A DNA stretch of 64,000 bases from assembly GCA_037126765.1 (NCBI GenBank), contig JBBCBC010000001.1, positions 27,202,804 to 27,266,803 of the forward strand, read 5' to 3'. Below, one piece after another: positions 1-10,067 of the stretch (the stretch's first letter is position 1; every line of letters begins with the position of its first letter). The position numbers and the translations under genes were made by a program. This stretch comes from Stenogyne calaminthoides. Its lineage: Eukaryota > Streptophyta > Magnoliopsida > Lamiales > Lamiaceae. The notes beneath the pieces were generated by a model. That model saw nothing but the letters and a program-made list of their open reading frames with translations, made no database searches and was not told the DNA's origin.

Positions 1-571
1 GTCAAAGTTCATCACTCCATACATGTCGTGCGTATTGACCTCAAGTCAAAGGAGTATCGCATCGCTCCCACTAACCGAGACACCTGTAGACACATATTGT
101 GGAATTACATCGAACGGTTTCTCGGATGTGTATATACCAATACCCTCTAAGGTATTTGTGCATCCACCATGAGATACCTAGTATCTCGTAGTAAGTGTGA
201 TCTTACTACACTCTCTAAGAGTATGATGTAGATAGCACATCAATCTCAATTGCATCATCAATATCCAATTCTTGATGATCCTTGATCGGGGCTTATTTGA
301 GAATCATGCTTAAGTCATCTGAGTTCTCACAATCTCAATGACAACAATGACTCATGGGAACACTTGCATGAATAAATGCAAACAATCAAACATAATATCA
401 AACAAGTGTATTGACATACATTAATATTAAATGAAATATAATATTTAATCAAACTGAATATCATCGAGTATTATGTCCTTACAATAGATTGTCTCTAGGA
501 CACTAACACTAACAGGGTTTTCAATGTAATTAATCCAATGGGCCAAAACCCAAATACACATATTCCCAACA
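1..571 (-). mobile_element. LTR fragment of a Ty1/copia-type element, minus orientation
   Basis: Read on the minus strand, this segment begins at 571 with TGTTGGGAATATG, the usual TG(TTGGG) start of a plant copia LTR. It is preceded on that strand by a short purine-rich stretch (plus-strand 572-579, atctccac) that could be the polypurine tract. It runs off the left window edge, so its length is unknown. Positions 1-513 match 1020-1530 as an inverted copy with scattered substitutions and indels. No coding sequence is visible in it. Confidence 0.6.
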
Positions 572-1017
572 TCTCCACATTTTTTGTCCAATGCCAATAC
601 ACCACTCCATTTATTGGAAATTCTAGGAGTTAATCATCGTTCAACCCACTCCCACGTACCTCCACATAAAACACACAAAGTTAGTTCAGGTACCTACACA
701 GAAAAATCAAAAAGTCGGTTCACGCACGTAAGAGCTCAACGACAAATCAAAAGCTCCACCTTACTTGAAGCATTCACACAAAGCACAGAGATTTAATCCA
801 CAAAGCCATAAAGATGCAATATCACAAAGCCACAAAGATTAAATCCCACAAAACCACGTAGAAAACCATAAAGAAGAACAATCACAAAGCCACATAGAAC
901 ATGATCAAGACATAAAGACACAAAGAACCACAAAGACATGCATAAGAGACATAATATAAGCATAAAACATGATTTCACAAAGCATAATCATTTAAACCAC
1001 AAAGACGAGATCACTGT
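572..1017. other. Spacer between two inverted LTR arms
   Basis: This 446-bp stretch separates the two inverted arms. The first part is unremarkable AT-rich DNA. From about 785 to 1005 it is an imperfect array built on cacaaagccataaaga-like words. The short ORFs in it (584-796 plus, 793-978 minus) have no recognisable domain and follow the repeat, so I do not call genes here. If the minus-strand LTR is a 3' LTR, this would be what remains of the element's internal 3' end. Confidence 0.45.
785..1005. repeat. Imperfect CACAAAG(CCATAAAGA) short tandem repeat
   Basis: The words cacaaagcca, cataaaga and ccacaaaga recur at irregular spacing through this stretch, strongly A/C-biased on the plus strand. 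The register is too loose to give a single unit length by eye. Confidence 0.55.
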
Positions 1018-2435
1018 TACTGTTAGTGTCCTAGAGACAATCTTTTGTAAGGACATAATACTAAATAATATTCAGTTTGATTTAATATTATTTATTTAAT
1101 ATTAATGTATGGCAATACACTTGTTTGAATATTATGTTTGATTGTTTGCATTTATTCTTATTTGTGTTCCCATGAGTCATTGCTGTCATTGAGGTTGTGA
1201 GAACTCAGATGACTTAAGCATGATTCTCAAATAGCCCCGATCCAGGATCATCAAGAATGGGATATTGATGATGCAATTGAGATTGATGTGCGATCTGCAT
1301 TATAGTCTTAGAGAGTGAAGTAAGATCTCACTTACTACGAGATACTAAGGTATCTCATGATGAATGCACAGATACCTTAGAGGGTATTGGTATATCCATC
1401 CGAGAAACCGTTTGATGTAATTCCACAATATGTGTCTATGGGTGTCTCGGTTAGTGGGAGCGATGCGATACTCCTTTGACTTGAGGTCAATACGCACGAC
1501 ATGTGTGGAGTGATGAACTTTGACCATGATCGCCGCTTGCACTCTTCCATGGGTAGATATGACTTGGATTGAGTTCATCACGAAATGCATGTGCGTGGTA
1601 GTTGAGCTAAAAATATGATTCATTCCTCAATGTGGATTTAGAGAGAATACTCATCTTCTCATCATAATTGGATCTAAGTCATCAGCCAATGCACGTCAAC
1701 TGGACTCTGTGGCCAAGTGTGACATAAGTGATCAATTAGTGATTTGAGATAAAATGATTAAGTTATTTGAATAGACACTTCATCATGTTCAAGATTTAAT
1801 CGAGTATTCGCGAATGAAAGGAAGTTATCGTAATAGCCCATATTTCAGTTACAGGTAGTTGCACATTTCCTCGCAACGTACCTCATATATTGAGAATGTC
1901 TGACTTATTATCTAGGGTTCAATTAAGACCGTTAGTTTGACTACTTGCTCGATATATGAGGGCATATGGGTCACACAACAAGTAACAGTTGTTTACTAAT
2001 TATAGTTGGTTGATTAAATATTATATTGGATATTAATATTTAATTTATGGAGAATATAATAATAATTATATTTAGAATTAATTATTATTACTATTTAATT
2101 AAATTAGATTCCCAATAATAATATATGGAATATTATTATGGGATTTGATATATATGGAATCAAATCCGTAGAGATTTGATATACATGAAAATCAAATCCG
2201 TAGAGATTTATGTATATGGGAATTAAATATATGGGATTTAATTTGCAAGATTAGAGATTTTATTTCCTAATCAGGTTAGCTTAAGATTTAAGTTGGACCT
2301 CCCCTATATATATGAGCTCTTGAGAATTCATAGGCTTCTGGCCAGGTCATCAACTAGGATAAGTCAGCCATTACGTTCAGCCCAGCAGTATCGGAAGACA
2401 TGATCTAGGACATAAAATCCTGTTTCCAGATCCCT
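1018..2435 (+). mobile_element. LTR fragment, plus orientation, inverted copy of 1-513
   Basis: Positions 1020-1530 are the reverse complement of 1-513 with small differences. About the first 60 bp of the LTR, including the TGTTGGG terminus, are missing from this copy. Beyond 1530 it continues through AT-rich sequence to a TATA-like box (cctatatatatgagc at about 2300-2314), consistent with an LTR promoter. No primer-binding site was found before the LINE begins at about 2437, so the LTR end is unknown and may be deleted or displaced. Confidence 0.55.
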
Positions 2436-2436
2436 G

Positions 2437-3026
2437 TGGTCAAAGGGCATGATTTGTATCTTGGCCTTCCTACTTTTTCGCTCAGGTCAAAGAAGTTGCA
2501 ATTTGGTTTTCTGAGGGACAGAATCATCAAGAAAGTGCAGAGTTGGGAGGCTAAGTTTTTTTCTAGAGGGGGTAAGGAAGTCCTAATAAAATCGGTGCTC
2601 CAAGCGATTCCGACTTATGCAATGTCTTGTTTTAAGATACCCACCTCCATTTGTGAAGAGATAGAGAAGAGTTGTTCTAAATTTTGGTGGTGAAATGACG
2701 GCGATAAGGGAGGATTTCCTTGAATGTCATGGGATAATCTTTGCAGACCCAAATCTAAAGGTGGGATGGAGTTCCGCAAGTTGGAGGTGTTTAACAAAGC
2801 GTTGCTTGCGAAGCAGATTTGGAGATTCATGCAGGACCCGAGTTCCTTCGTGGCATGTTTCTTCAAAGGCAGATACTTCTGCCACTCAGATATTTTGGGG
2901 GCTGACTTAGGTTCAAACCCATCTTATGTTTGGCGTTCGATCCTTTCGAGTCGAGATTTGGTGGAAAAGGGTTTAATGTGGAAAGTGGGGAATGGTGAAT
3001 CTATTGGTTCGTGGAAGGACGCGTAG
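2437..3026 (+). pseudogene. LINE reverse transcriptase C-terminal region and start of zf-RVT segment
   Basis: The conceptual product from about 2436 contains YLGLPTFS, WEAKFFSRGGKEVLIKSVLQ, IPTYAMSCFKIPTS and KFWW. This is the well-conserved segment just downstream of the RT palm in plant LINEs. After a frame shift near 2695 the next frame has MSWDNLCRPKSKGGMEFRKL, FNKALLAKQIWR and WKVGNGESIGSWKDAW-like residues, the usual transition toward zf-RVT. The catalytic RT motifs lie in the missing 5' part, so no polymerase activity can be encoded here. Decayed zf-RVT-like sequence continues in mixed frames to about 3520. Confidence 0.85.
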
Positions 3027-3520
3027 ATCCCGGGGCTTTTTTCTAGGAGACTCCAATCTCGTCTTAGCTCACCAATGGTAGTCAGTTACTTCATCACCCC
3101 AGATCGGTGTTGGAACGAGAGCCTCTTGCGATAATATTTCTTACCCTTTGAGGTTAGTGCCATCCTGCAAATTCCTTTGACCAAGGAATGTAAACCAGAC
3201 TCCTTATTTTGGCGATTTGACACACACGGCTTCTACTTGGTAAAATTGGCATACCACCTTGGAATGGGTTGTACGATGTACACCCGCAGACTACTTCTCA
3301 AGAGGGAGACACATGGTGAAAACTGATTTGGAAGTTGCAGCTGCCGCCAAAGGTGAGAATCTTTGCTTGGCTAGTATTCTCTAACTCAGTCGCTATTCCA
3401 AGTTGCTTGCTTAGAAGACATGTCCCTTGTTCTCCAACATGTTATTTATGCAACAATGCAATGGGGTCAGTTGTTAATTGTCTGATCTAATGCGAGAAAA
3501 CCAAAGTATTCTGGAAAGAT

Positions 3521-4290
3521 TTGTCATTTTGGCCTCTATTACGTACGTTGAAGGGCAGAGAGTTCTCAGACTGCAGTGCGATACTGAGGGCCAGTCTTGG
3601 GGTAGCAGATTTTGAGATATACATTTCTTGTTGTTGGGCAATGTGGGGGTGCATCACGAAATATAAGTTTGGTGGAGAACCTTGGATTTTGCCTTCATTT
3701 ACTTGGATTAAATCTTACGTTGCAGAATTCAAGAGAACACAAATTGCTCTTGCTTTGCAGCCTCCACCCATAGAAATGGCAACCACAGACCAGCAATTGG
3801 GATGGAAACGGCCTGGAAATGCGGAGCTCCGACTTGATGTTGATGCAGCAGTAAATGTGGAGGAACGATTGATGGGAGTGAGATTTGTGTTGCGAGACCA
3901 CGTAGGGCAGATCAAAGCAACTGCTGCGCATACTTTGCAGTTGCCGGGGTGGTATTAGCAGCGGAGCTAGAGGTGATTGGAAATGCATTACACTTTTTTA
4001 TTAACATGGATTATGATCGGATACGAGTTTACACAGATAGTTTGTTGGCCGTGCAAATAGTCACGGGGCGACAGAAGTACCTAAACTCGATTGGCAGTAT
4101 TGTTGAGGGCGTCCAAGGGCGTTTGCAACATGAGAAATTTATTGAACTACGACATGGTTCTAGAAAGTTTAATCGAGTAGTAGATAAGTTAGCTCATTTT
4201 GCTTTTTCATCAGCTCAACCGTACTTTTGGATTGAGACCGGTTTTCCTGAGTGGATTGAGGAACTGGCTTGTATGGACATAAACACTTGA
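3521..4290 (+). pseudogene. LINE C-terminal RNase H domain (RVT_3-like), frameshifted
   Basis: Two overlapping frames (3521-3958 and 3949-4290) join into an RNase H fold. The first holds the LRLDVDAAVN strand with the first catalytic Asp. The second holds AAELEVIGNALHFF (the Glu-bearing helix), the VYTDSLLAVQ strand with a further catalytic Asp, and RKFNRVVDKLAHFA, whose Asp-Leu-Ala-His tail is typical of the plant RVT_3 family. The frame changes at about 3955. The stop lies 26 bp before the poly-A run, as expected for the 3' end of a LINE ORF2. Confidence 0.82.
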
Positions 4291-4329
4291 ATGAAATAAA
4301 ATTCCTCTTCCTCTCAAAAAAAAAAAAAC

Positions 4330-5388
4330 AACGCCGAAAAATAATTTCTTCCTTCACAATCACCCACAGCGCTTCGCCTCCGCATCCCGTCGCCCTTGCT
4401 CCGCCACCACTCTGCAGCCCCCTCGCGCCGCTACACCGTTTCCGCATCGCTACTCAACACCAGAAGAAATGAATAAAAAAAGGACTAGATTATTCTTTGA
4501 TCTGTATTTTTACTTTCTTCTGGTTGCTCGATCGACCAACAAAGGTCAAAAAGTGTTAAGGGTGTTGATTAAAAATTGAAGAAACCTGATAACAATGTTG
4601 AAAAAGAGAGTGAAAATGAAGAGAGAGGAACGAATTTGAGGCAAGTGGCGGAGCGACGGTAGCGGACAGGTATTTAAATTAGGGTTTGAAATATTTAAGT
4701 ACAAAATTGATAAGGGTAATGTGGGATTTTTAGAGAGAAAATAAAGGATGGGTGGGTGAATTTATTAATGTAGGGGGTGTTAAAAGAAGATGAAAAAAGA
4801 ATTGACTTCATCGTATCAGTTCTAACCACTCCCATTCTTTGAATCCTCGTCTCGCATTGATTAAGAATATTCAATTCGCAACCCCCTCTTCACCAGTACG
4901 CAAGAACGGATGCAAAAATTTTATTAAGTGGATTCAAAATTTATTAAAATATACATGGTCTGGAGTTTGACACAACTTAGTTTCACGGGTATTAAACCCA
5001 TTACTTATTTATTTGTTAGAAAAAAGAGGCTACATCACATGTCCAATCATATTTGTTAACAATAAAATCAATTCCTAATTATATTATTCAGAAAATTCAA
5101 AACTTTCAGGAGGGCCCAGTTCACCCCTTCACCCATGGTTGGTCCATCTGTTTATTAGTCGTAATGCACTGACCCGAATTTTTGAAATACAGCGCTCGGT
5201 TTCAGCTTGAGCCGGTGGCGGCAGTTCATTGCTTTTGGATATGCAGTACACACTCACGGTTCATCGTTATTTCCACATGCGTTGCATAAGAAGAAATAGT
5301 TCCCCCAAAGTAAGCAATAAAATAACCTGAGAAAGTGTTTATAACAATTAAATCTTTGGTTGCAAAATCTATTTACACATAAAATAAA
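4330..5388. other. Intergenic stretch between LINE and Helitron, no gene recognised
   Basis: About 1 kb with mixed composition. The first 120 bp are C-rich (cagcgcttcgcctccgcatc and similar) and could be remnant host 5' UTR or exon. The remainder is AT-rich. ORFs such as 4269-4472 and 4169-4447 read into the LINE tail and show no domain. I see no splice-consistent coding structure and no transposon termini. Confidence 0.5.
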
Positions 5389-5828
5389 TCCATACTATAT
5401 TAAAAAATGGCTTGTGCTAGGGAAATATTTTTGGACCAATTTACCCTCGCCACTTTTTACTTTGTTCAATTTCACCCATTTTTCTATGTCTTTACATATT
5501 TTCTCCATTAAAGTCTTTCAGTGTCCACATAAAAGTCTGAATGCTCTATCAACTAAAGTGACCCTTCATATATATCATCAGAAAAAAAAAGAGAGAAGAA
5601 AATCTATCCATACTATATTAAAAAATGATTTGTGCTTGGGAAATATTTTTGGACCAATTTACCCAATCACTTTTTATTTTTTTCAGTTTCACCCATTTTT
5701 CTATGTCTTTACATATTTTCTCCATTAACGTCTTTCAGTGTCCACATAAAAGTCTTAATGCTCTATCAACTAAAGTGAACCTTCATCTATATCATCAGAA
5801 AAAAAAAAAAAGAGGGAAGGAAATCTAC
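5389..5828 (+). repeat. Two tandem copies (about 218 bp) of the Helitron 5' head
   Basis: Copy 1 is 5389-5606 and copy 2 about 5607-5828. Both begin tccatactatattaaaaaatg and share the ggaccaatttaccc block, the ttttctccattaa block and the atcatcagaaaaaaaaa end. They differ by a few substitutions and by poly-A length. Both start with TC after an A, so both could act as a Helitron 5' terminus. ORFs 5360-5728 and 5625-5900 simply read through the duplication and are not genes. Confidence 0.85.
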
Positions 5829-5829
5829 T

Positions 5830-5933
5830 ATGTCTACTGTGAGCGAAGACGCCGGCCGCCGCAAGTTGGCGATTGCGGACTATCGGAAAAAAGCTTCTGA
5901 ACCACGAAGAACTCAATGGCCGCATCCATTCTG
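5830..5933 (+). pseudogene. Captured first exon of a 26S proteasome ATPase RPT4-like gene
   Basis: From the ATG at 5830 the product reads MSTVSEDAGRRKLAIADYRK. After removal of one extra A in a run of six A at about 5885-5890 it would continue as KLLNHEELNGRI, matching the N-terminal coiled-coil of plant RPT4 (S10b), which has an EDAxRR...YRKKLLNHKEL pattern. A gt donor follows at about 5934. RPT4 is a base ATPase of the 19S proteasome cap and unfolds substrates. Only the N-terminal exon is here, with no AAA domain and with a frameshift, so it is a captured fragment. Identity rests on recalled family sequence. Confidence 0.65.
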
Positions 5934-6773
5934 GTTTCATTTTTCTTAAACCCTAATTTCTCTCTTTTCTGGAATTTTGATTTAGGTACTATGTTGAATC
6001 ATACTTGTGTATTTAAGTGTTGATTAAGAATTTCAGAAGTATCTTTTAAAATATAAAAAATATAGCCACACATAAATTGCTTTATATTTTCTACCTCTCC
6101 ATTTCGTAGCACATAGAAACGGCCCTTTCTCAAGCGTCTCTCTGATTTTCCCAATTGTAGTATCCATGATTGCAGAGATAATTCCAAACATCCTTCCAAA
6201 CTCCGAAACGCGGCTGGCAATTCCCGTTGCCGCTCCTCCTTCCATCCCGTCACCACCGCCGTTAAGCCAGGCTCCAACTTTCCACCCATCGCCGCCAATA
6301 AGAGCGACCCCGACTTCATCTCGCGAGTAGTAAGGTTTTATTTTTTTCAATTTGGGCATCACTGTGTAATTTGATTTCATTGCAATTTGTTAGTTTCTGC
6401 AATTATAGTTGTTTCATTTAAATATTTTAATTTGTGTAGAAATTGAGAAAAATAGAAACATGTTCTCTTATATTTTTACAGCCTACGATTTGCTGAACAA
6501 GTTCTTTGGAATCTAGAATTTAGGAAGTATTGAAGGAAGAACAAAAATACGGACATGTACATCTGCGACAGAGCTTGTGATAAAATGTTGCCGTAAATAT
6601 CTAATGGTGGATGTTTATAGCAGCCTTCAGAATTTACAGGTTAAACGGTGATATTTGTGATTGATGATATATTATCCGTTATTTGTAATTACTTTGTTGA
6701 CTTGATTTATGGGATTTTTGTGATTGTAAGCTTACGATGGACTTAATTATTTTACTTTTAACATTGATTCAAG
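5934..6773. other. Helitron interior, unidentified possible exon debris
   Basis: Between the RPT4-like and prohibitin-like fragments there is a GC-richer patch at about 6100-6345 (proline/serine-rich in plus frames) and a patch at about 6480-6640 that could be exon-derived. The overlapping minus ORFs of 106 and 115 codons (5999-6319, 6033-6380) have no recognisable domain and lie antisense to the other captured fragments. I cannot assign a source gene. Confidence 0.35.
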
Positions 6774-6983
6774 TGGCTCAGCAGGAGGCATAAAAGTCTA
6801 AATTTGTAATGATAAAGGCGGAGCAGGAGAGAAGGGCTGCTGTCATTAGAGCTAAAGGAGAAAGTGAATCTGCTAAGCTGATTTCTGATGCAACTTCAGC
6901 TGCATGGAATGAGATTATCGAGCTGAGGAATATCGAGGCAGCAAAGGAAAATGCACTGTCAAATCCTGGTTGTTAAATATAAG
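6774..6983 (+). pseudogene. Captured exon of a type-I prohibitin gene
   Basis: After an ag acceptor (6772-6773) the frame reads VAQQEA, a stop (taa), then KSKFVMIKAEQERRAAVIRA, KGESESAKLISDATSAA and EIIELRNIEAAKE before a stop at 6974. This is the coiled-coil C-terminal part of plant prohibitin PHB3/PHB4-type proteins, which form the ring complex of the inner mitochondrial membrane. A gtaag donor follows at 6984. The stop near the start, the loss of the terminal motif and the absence of other exons show it is a dead captured exon. Confidence 0.8.
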
Positions 6984-7979
6984 GTAAGGTCTACTTTAAT
7001 CACTTCAATTGTTGTTTTGATTGATTTTTTCTTTTGCTGATTAGTTGTGTGCTGGAGTATGTGAATGTTTTAGCATTTGAATTTATGACCTCTAGGAAAT
7101 CCATGGCATAACAATTGTGAGAACTTTGATTCCCTTGATCTTTTATCACTAGCCTCAGTCAGAAGGAAGACAATGAGATCATAGTAAACTTTGATGTAGT
7201 TGTGCATGATGATGCAACTACATTGTAAAAGCTGAAAGCAGAGTTTACCCATCCAAAGTTCAGCTATGTGTTTCTGTGAATATTGTTATGTTGAGTAAGA
7301 TGCAAGAGAGATTTTTCTCATGTTTGAATAATGTGTTTCTCAATCATTTGTGTCAAACTTTTAATAATGTACTAATGTGATATCAAAAGTGCACATAAGT
7401 GTTCCAGCAAAAAAGACAATAAACAGACGGAAGAAAATACCTTTTTGTTGGAAATGCAGTTTAATCTTTAATCCCTGCTACTTTTGATTTTATACAAATG
7501 TATCCTTGTGAATAATTTTTATAATTCGCATGTCTTTTTGCATTCTCAGTTATTAATTTCATATTATAAAATTTTGCTTCACATTTGCATATTCATCTTT
7601 TCATCTTCCAAGTATCCTTATTTTTGCTTTAGTATTATTATTTTATAATTCAGTCGTCTTTTGCATTCTTAATCATTAGTGTCATTTTATCAAATTTTGC
7701 TTAACATTTTTTTTTGAATCAACCACTTTCCAGTTAACATGTTTTCATCTTCTCAACTGAAGAAGTTCCTGATTTCAATTTTCAGGATTATTTAGAGTGG
7801 AGGATAACAGATCTTAGTACCCTCAAACACATTTGTGTATTGATGGTCCAATTGATTGTTTATGTTTAATAGTTATTTGCATCGATTATGCTAAAAATTA
7901 TGAGAAGATGAATCCATTCTCATTAACTATCTTTTCAGCTTGATTTGTTTCATTGTGTGCGTTGCATGAGGTGTTGCAG
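6984..7979. other. Helitron interior without recognised gene
   Basis: AT-rich sequence, partly intron-like. A stretch at about 7090-7280 has low stop density in one plus frame (residues such as NFDVVVHDDATTL) but no family that I recognise. The minus ORF 7070-7252 overlaps it without domain evidence. Confidence 0.35.
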
Positions 7980-8061
7980 GCTCAATAAAGCTAGCTAGCA
8001 GAGGGCTTGGCCAAGATTGCATAACATTTTGTTCCGAGGTAGAAGATGTTATTTCCATGAG
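7980..8061 (+). pseudogene. Unidentified exon-like segment flanked by ag and gt
   Basis: A segment of 82 bp lies between a canonical acceptor (gttgcag) and a gtactc donor. One frame is open and reads GLGQDCITFCSEVEDVISMR. I do not recognise the family. Its position between the prohibitin and methyltransferase fragments suggests another captured exon, possibly from the same source gene as the downstream methyltransferase exons. Confidence 0.35.
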
Positions 8062-8968
8062 GTACTCACTTGATACTTTCTTCTGAAGTTTTGAGTAACT
8101 TTGAGATGCAAAATTACATATGTTCAATGCTTTTCATGGTTAAATGAATTGGATTTCCAGCATATTAATGTTTACGTACTATTTCATTAGCTGAAATCAA
8201 TTTGACTATTGATTCGAACATGATACCAGATCTGCCTTGCTATTTTATTTATGCCTTCCTAATGCACTTCCCACTGAGAGCAACATGAAAACATTATGCA
8301 AAAGCTAAAATACCTGTACAGCTATGGAAGAGAATGTATAAACACACAAATCTGATTAAGAATAACATAATTTTTCTATTGCTACAAGTAAAATATTTTA
8401 ATTGCTAGGTCCAGGAAAAAAATGTTTTATGTGTTCATCAACTTTTCACTTTTTGTTTGTGGATTTCCTAGCATCTAGATAACGTTTGAAATCAGGATTC
8501 TCTGTTGTCTATGTATTCTTAATGCATTGCTTACTGCTGTGAAACATGGTGAAAGTCAAGCAATCGTGTTAATACATCAAATGTTTCTTGACAAATACTT
8601 GCTTTTATGATAAATGTTTAATTATGATGAAATTATGTAAATTCTTGGAAAGTAAAGAAACTCATTAACAAAAATATGTGGGACTACATAATAATAATTG
8701 TTGCTTCTGATGACAAAAAATCACCAGAAAACTGTTTGATTCAATTCATCTACTCTGAAATGGGGATGATTGTGGACTTGCCGGAGTACATACCTTAAAG
8801 ACTCATTATGTCTTTGAAGAATAAGCATGTCAATGAAATAATCGATATTTAAATTCAGCGAATGCAACTTAAATTTAGAGCCGTCAAGCTTAATTATTCC
8901 CTCTACAACTGAAAAAAAAACATCTTAACTACTGTTGCAAACTTATTAAATAATTGACTGTTATGCAG
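8062..8968. other. Intron-like AT-rich Helitron interior
   Basis: About 900 bp of AT-rich sequence lacking ORFs or repeats that I can identify. It may be intron captured together with flanking exons. Confidence 0.4.
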
Positions 8969-9016
8969 CTCCAGGAGGAAAGACACTTTTCATGGCTTCA
9001 CTTCTGAATGACCAAG
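8969..9016 (+). pseudogene. Captured exon of a NOL1/NOP2/Sun-type RNA cytosine methyltransferase
   Basis: A 48-bp exon between atgcag and gtacaa reads (A)PGGKTLFMASLLNDQG. This is the SAM-binding motif I of the NSUN/RsmB m5C RNA methyltransferases (usual form CAAPGGKT). In the native enzyme the loop binds S-adenosylmethionine. Only this and one more candidate exon (9584-9652) are visible, so it is a fragment captured with intron sequence. Confidence 0.68.
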
Positions 9017-9583
9017 GTACAATGCTGCAAAATATGGTACAGATTCATCTATTGAAGACTAAAATAGCTTACAACTTTCAAGATTGTAAGGAAATACTCT
9101 GCTTTGTTATCATGCCTTTATTTCTTCAATGACGAAATCCTGTGTTTTTACATTGGTTGTTGCGATTATCGTTTAGGTTGTATCATGACTTTGATCGTAT
9201 TGTATGACTATCTAATGTTACAGATTCATTTTGAAGGTTAACGTAGTTATTTGAAAACTATTGCTTATAAGGTAAATTTATGCAATTGATTTTTAAAAAG
9301 AAAACAAAAGACAGTCAAGTTGCATGGACTTGATCATGTTATCACTACTATTTAAGTTGACCTTTGTGCACTTGAGCAGTTACTGTAACTTTCACAATTA
9401 GCTAATTGGTGGATTTTAAGAAAAAAATATATATGCAAGGGCTACATTGTTAGGTTGAAGTAAAATAAATATGACAGTTTATGCAATGATTGTGGAACTC
9501 CGGTACATGTATATTGTCTTATATATATATATATATATATTGATATTTAGAACTAAAGTTCAGATTTCTTGTATTATATTCAG

Positions 9584-9652
9584 CTTTTTGTACCTACAAC
9601 TTGGTAAAGCCTGGTGGTGTACCTACAACTTTGTATCTCTTCAAGACATCCT
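9584..9652 (+). pseudogene. Possible second captured NSUN methyltransferase exon
   Basis: Downstream of a cag acceptor one frame contains NLVKPGGV, the strand that in NSUN proteins precedes the VYSTCS active-site motif. Here the following residues are scrambled (PTTLYLF) and the exon ends at a gtaagt donor, so the catalytic TCS is absent. The order relative to the motif I exon at 8969 is the native gene order, which supports a common origin. Confidence 0.5.
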
Positions 9653-10039
9653 GTAAGTATTGACAGCATTGATAAACTTTAAGCACTTCCAATTGTAAAG
9701 TAGTCTATCTTACTTCCTACCAGGGGAAATTTGGAGCTCGGCCTACCTCACCGATTTGTATGATTTAGGTTTCTTTTAAGCTTGGTTTTGCCATGGGAAA
9801 CTTTTTAAAGTGTCTATCAGGATTACCTTATTGAACAACTATTCTGGGTAATGGTTGGATTTGCCCGTACAAGTAGTATGCCATACATGAACTCATTTAC
9901 ATTGTTATTTTCTTTAAAGACGTGCAGTTTCACTTCTACATACTTGTTTTCTTGAAAAATTGGAGCATTGAAATATTGGTTTCCCAAATTCTGATTTTAT
10001 TTTTTTCCACTATTATTTTTTTAAAACTAATTACATATA

Positions 10040-10067
10040 ACGTGCAACACACGTAGTAAACAACTAG
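10040..10067 (+). repeat. Helitron 3' terminus: hairpin plus CTAG
   Basis: acgtg-caaca-cacgt forms a perfect 5-bp stem. It is followed by agtaaacaa and the terminal CTAG, then the host T at 10068. This is the rolling-circle termination signal arrangement of Helitrons. Confidence 0.85.

Larger units (their letters stand above)
2437..4329 (+). mobile_element. 5'-truncated non-LTR retrotransposon (plant L1-type LINE)
   Basis: The element starts abruptly inside the distal reverse-transcriptase region, passes through a zf-RVT-like segment and a C-terminal RNase H domain, and ends with a 3' tail of about 14 A residues at 4316-4329. Abrupt 5' truncation with a 3' poly-A is the normal product of target-primed reverse transcription. 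Frames are broken by several frameshifts and stops, so it is a dead copy. I could not define target-site duplications by eye. The right flank is unrelated GC-richer sequence. Confidence 0.88.
5389..10067 (+). mobile_element. Non-autonomous Helitron carrying captured host exons
   Basis: The left end is TCCATACTATATTAAAAA preceded by A (5388). The right end is CTAG (10064-10067) followed by T (10068), with a perfect 5-bp stem hairpin (ACGTG, loop caaca, CACGT; 10040-10054) nine bases upstream. 5'-TC, 3'-CTRR, a subterminal hairpin and insertion between A and T are the defining Helitron features. The head also has the ggaccaatttaccc block common in plant Helitrons. No Rep/helicase ORF is present. 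Inside lie broken exons of at least three unrelated host genes, all in plus orientation. If the second head at 5607 is the true terminus, the element is 4461 bp; otherwise it is 4679 bp. Confidence 0.82.

Noticed and set aside
5360..5900. Plus ORFs of 122 and 91 codons
   Set aside because: They read through the duplicated Helitron head.
5999..6380. Minus ORFs of 106 and 115 codons in the Helitron
   Set aside because: Antisense to the captured exons, no domain, Gly-rich by composition.
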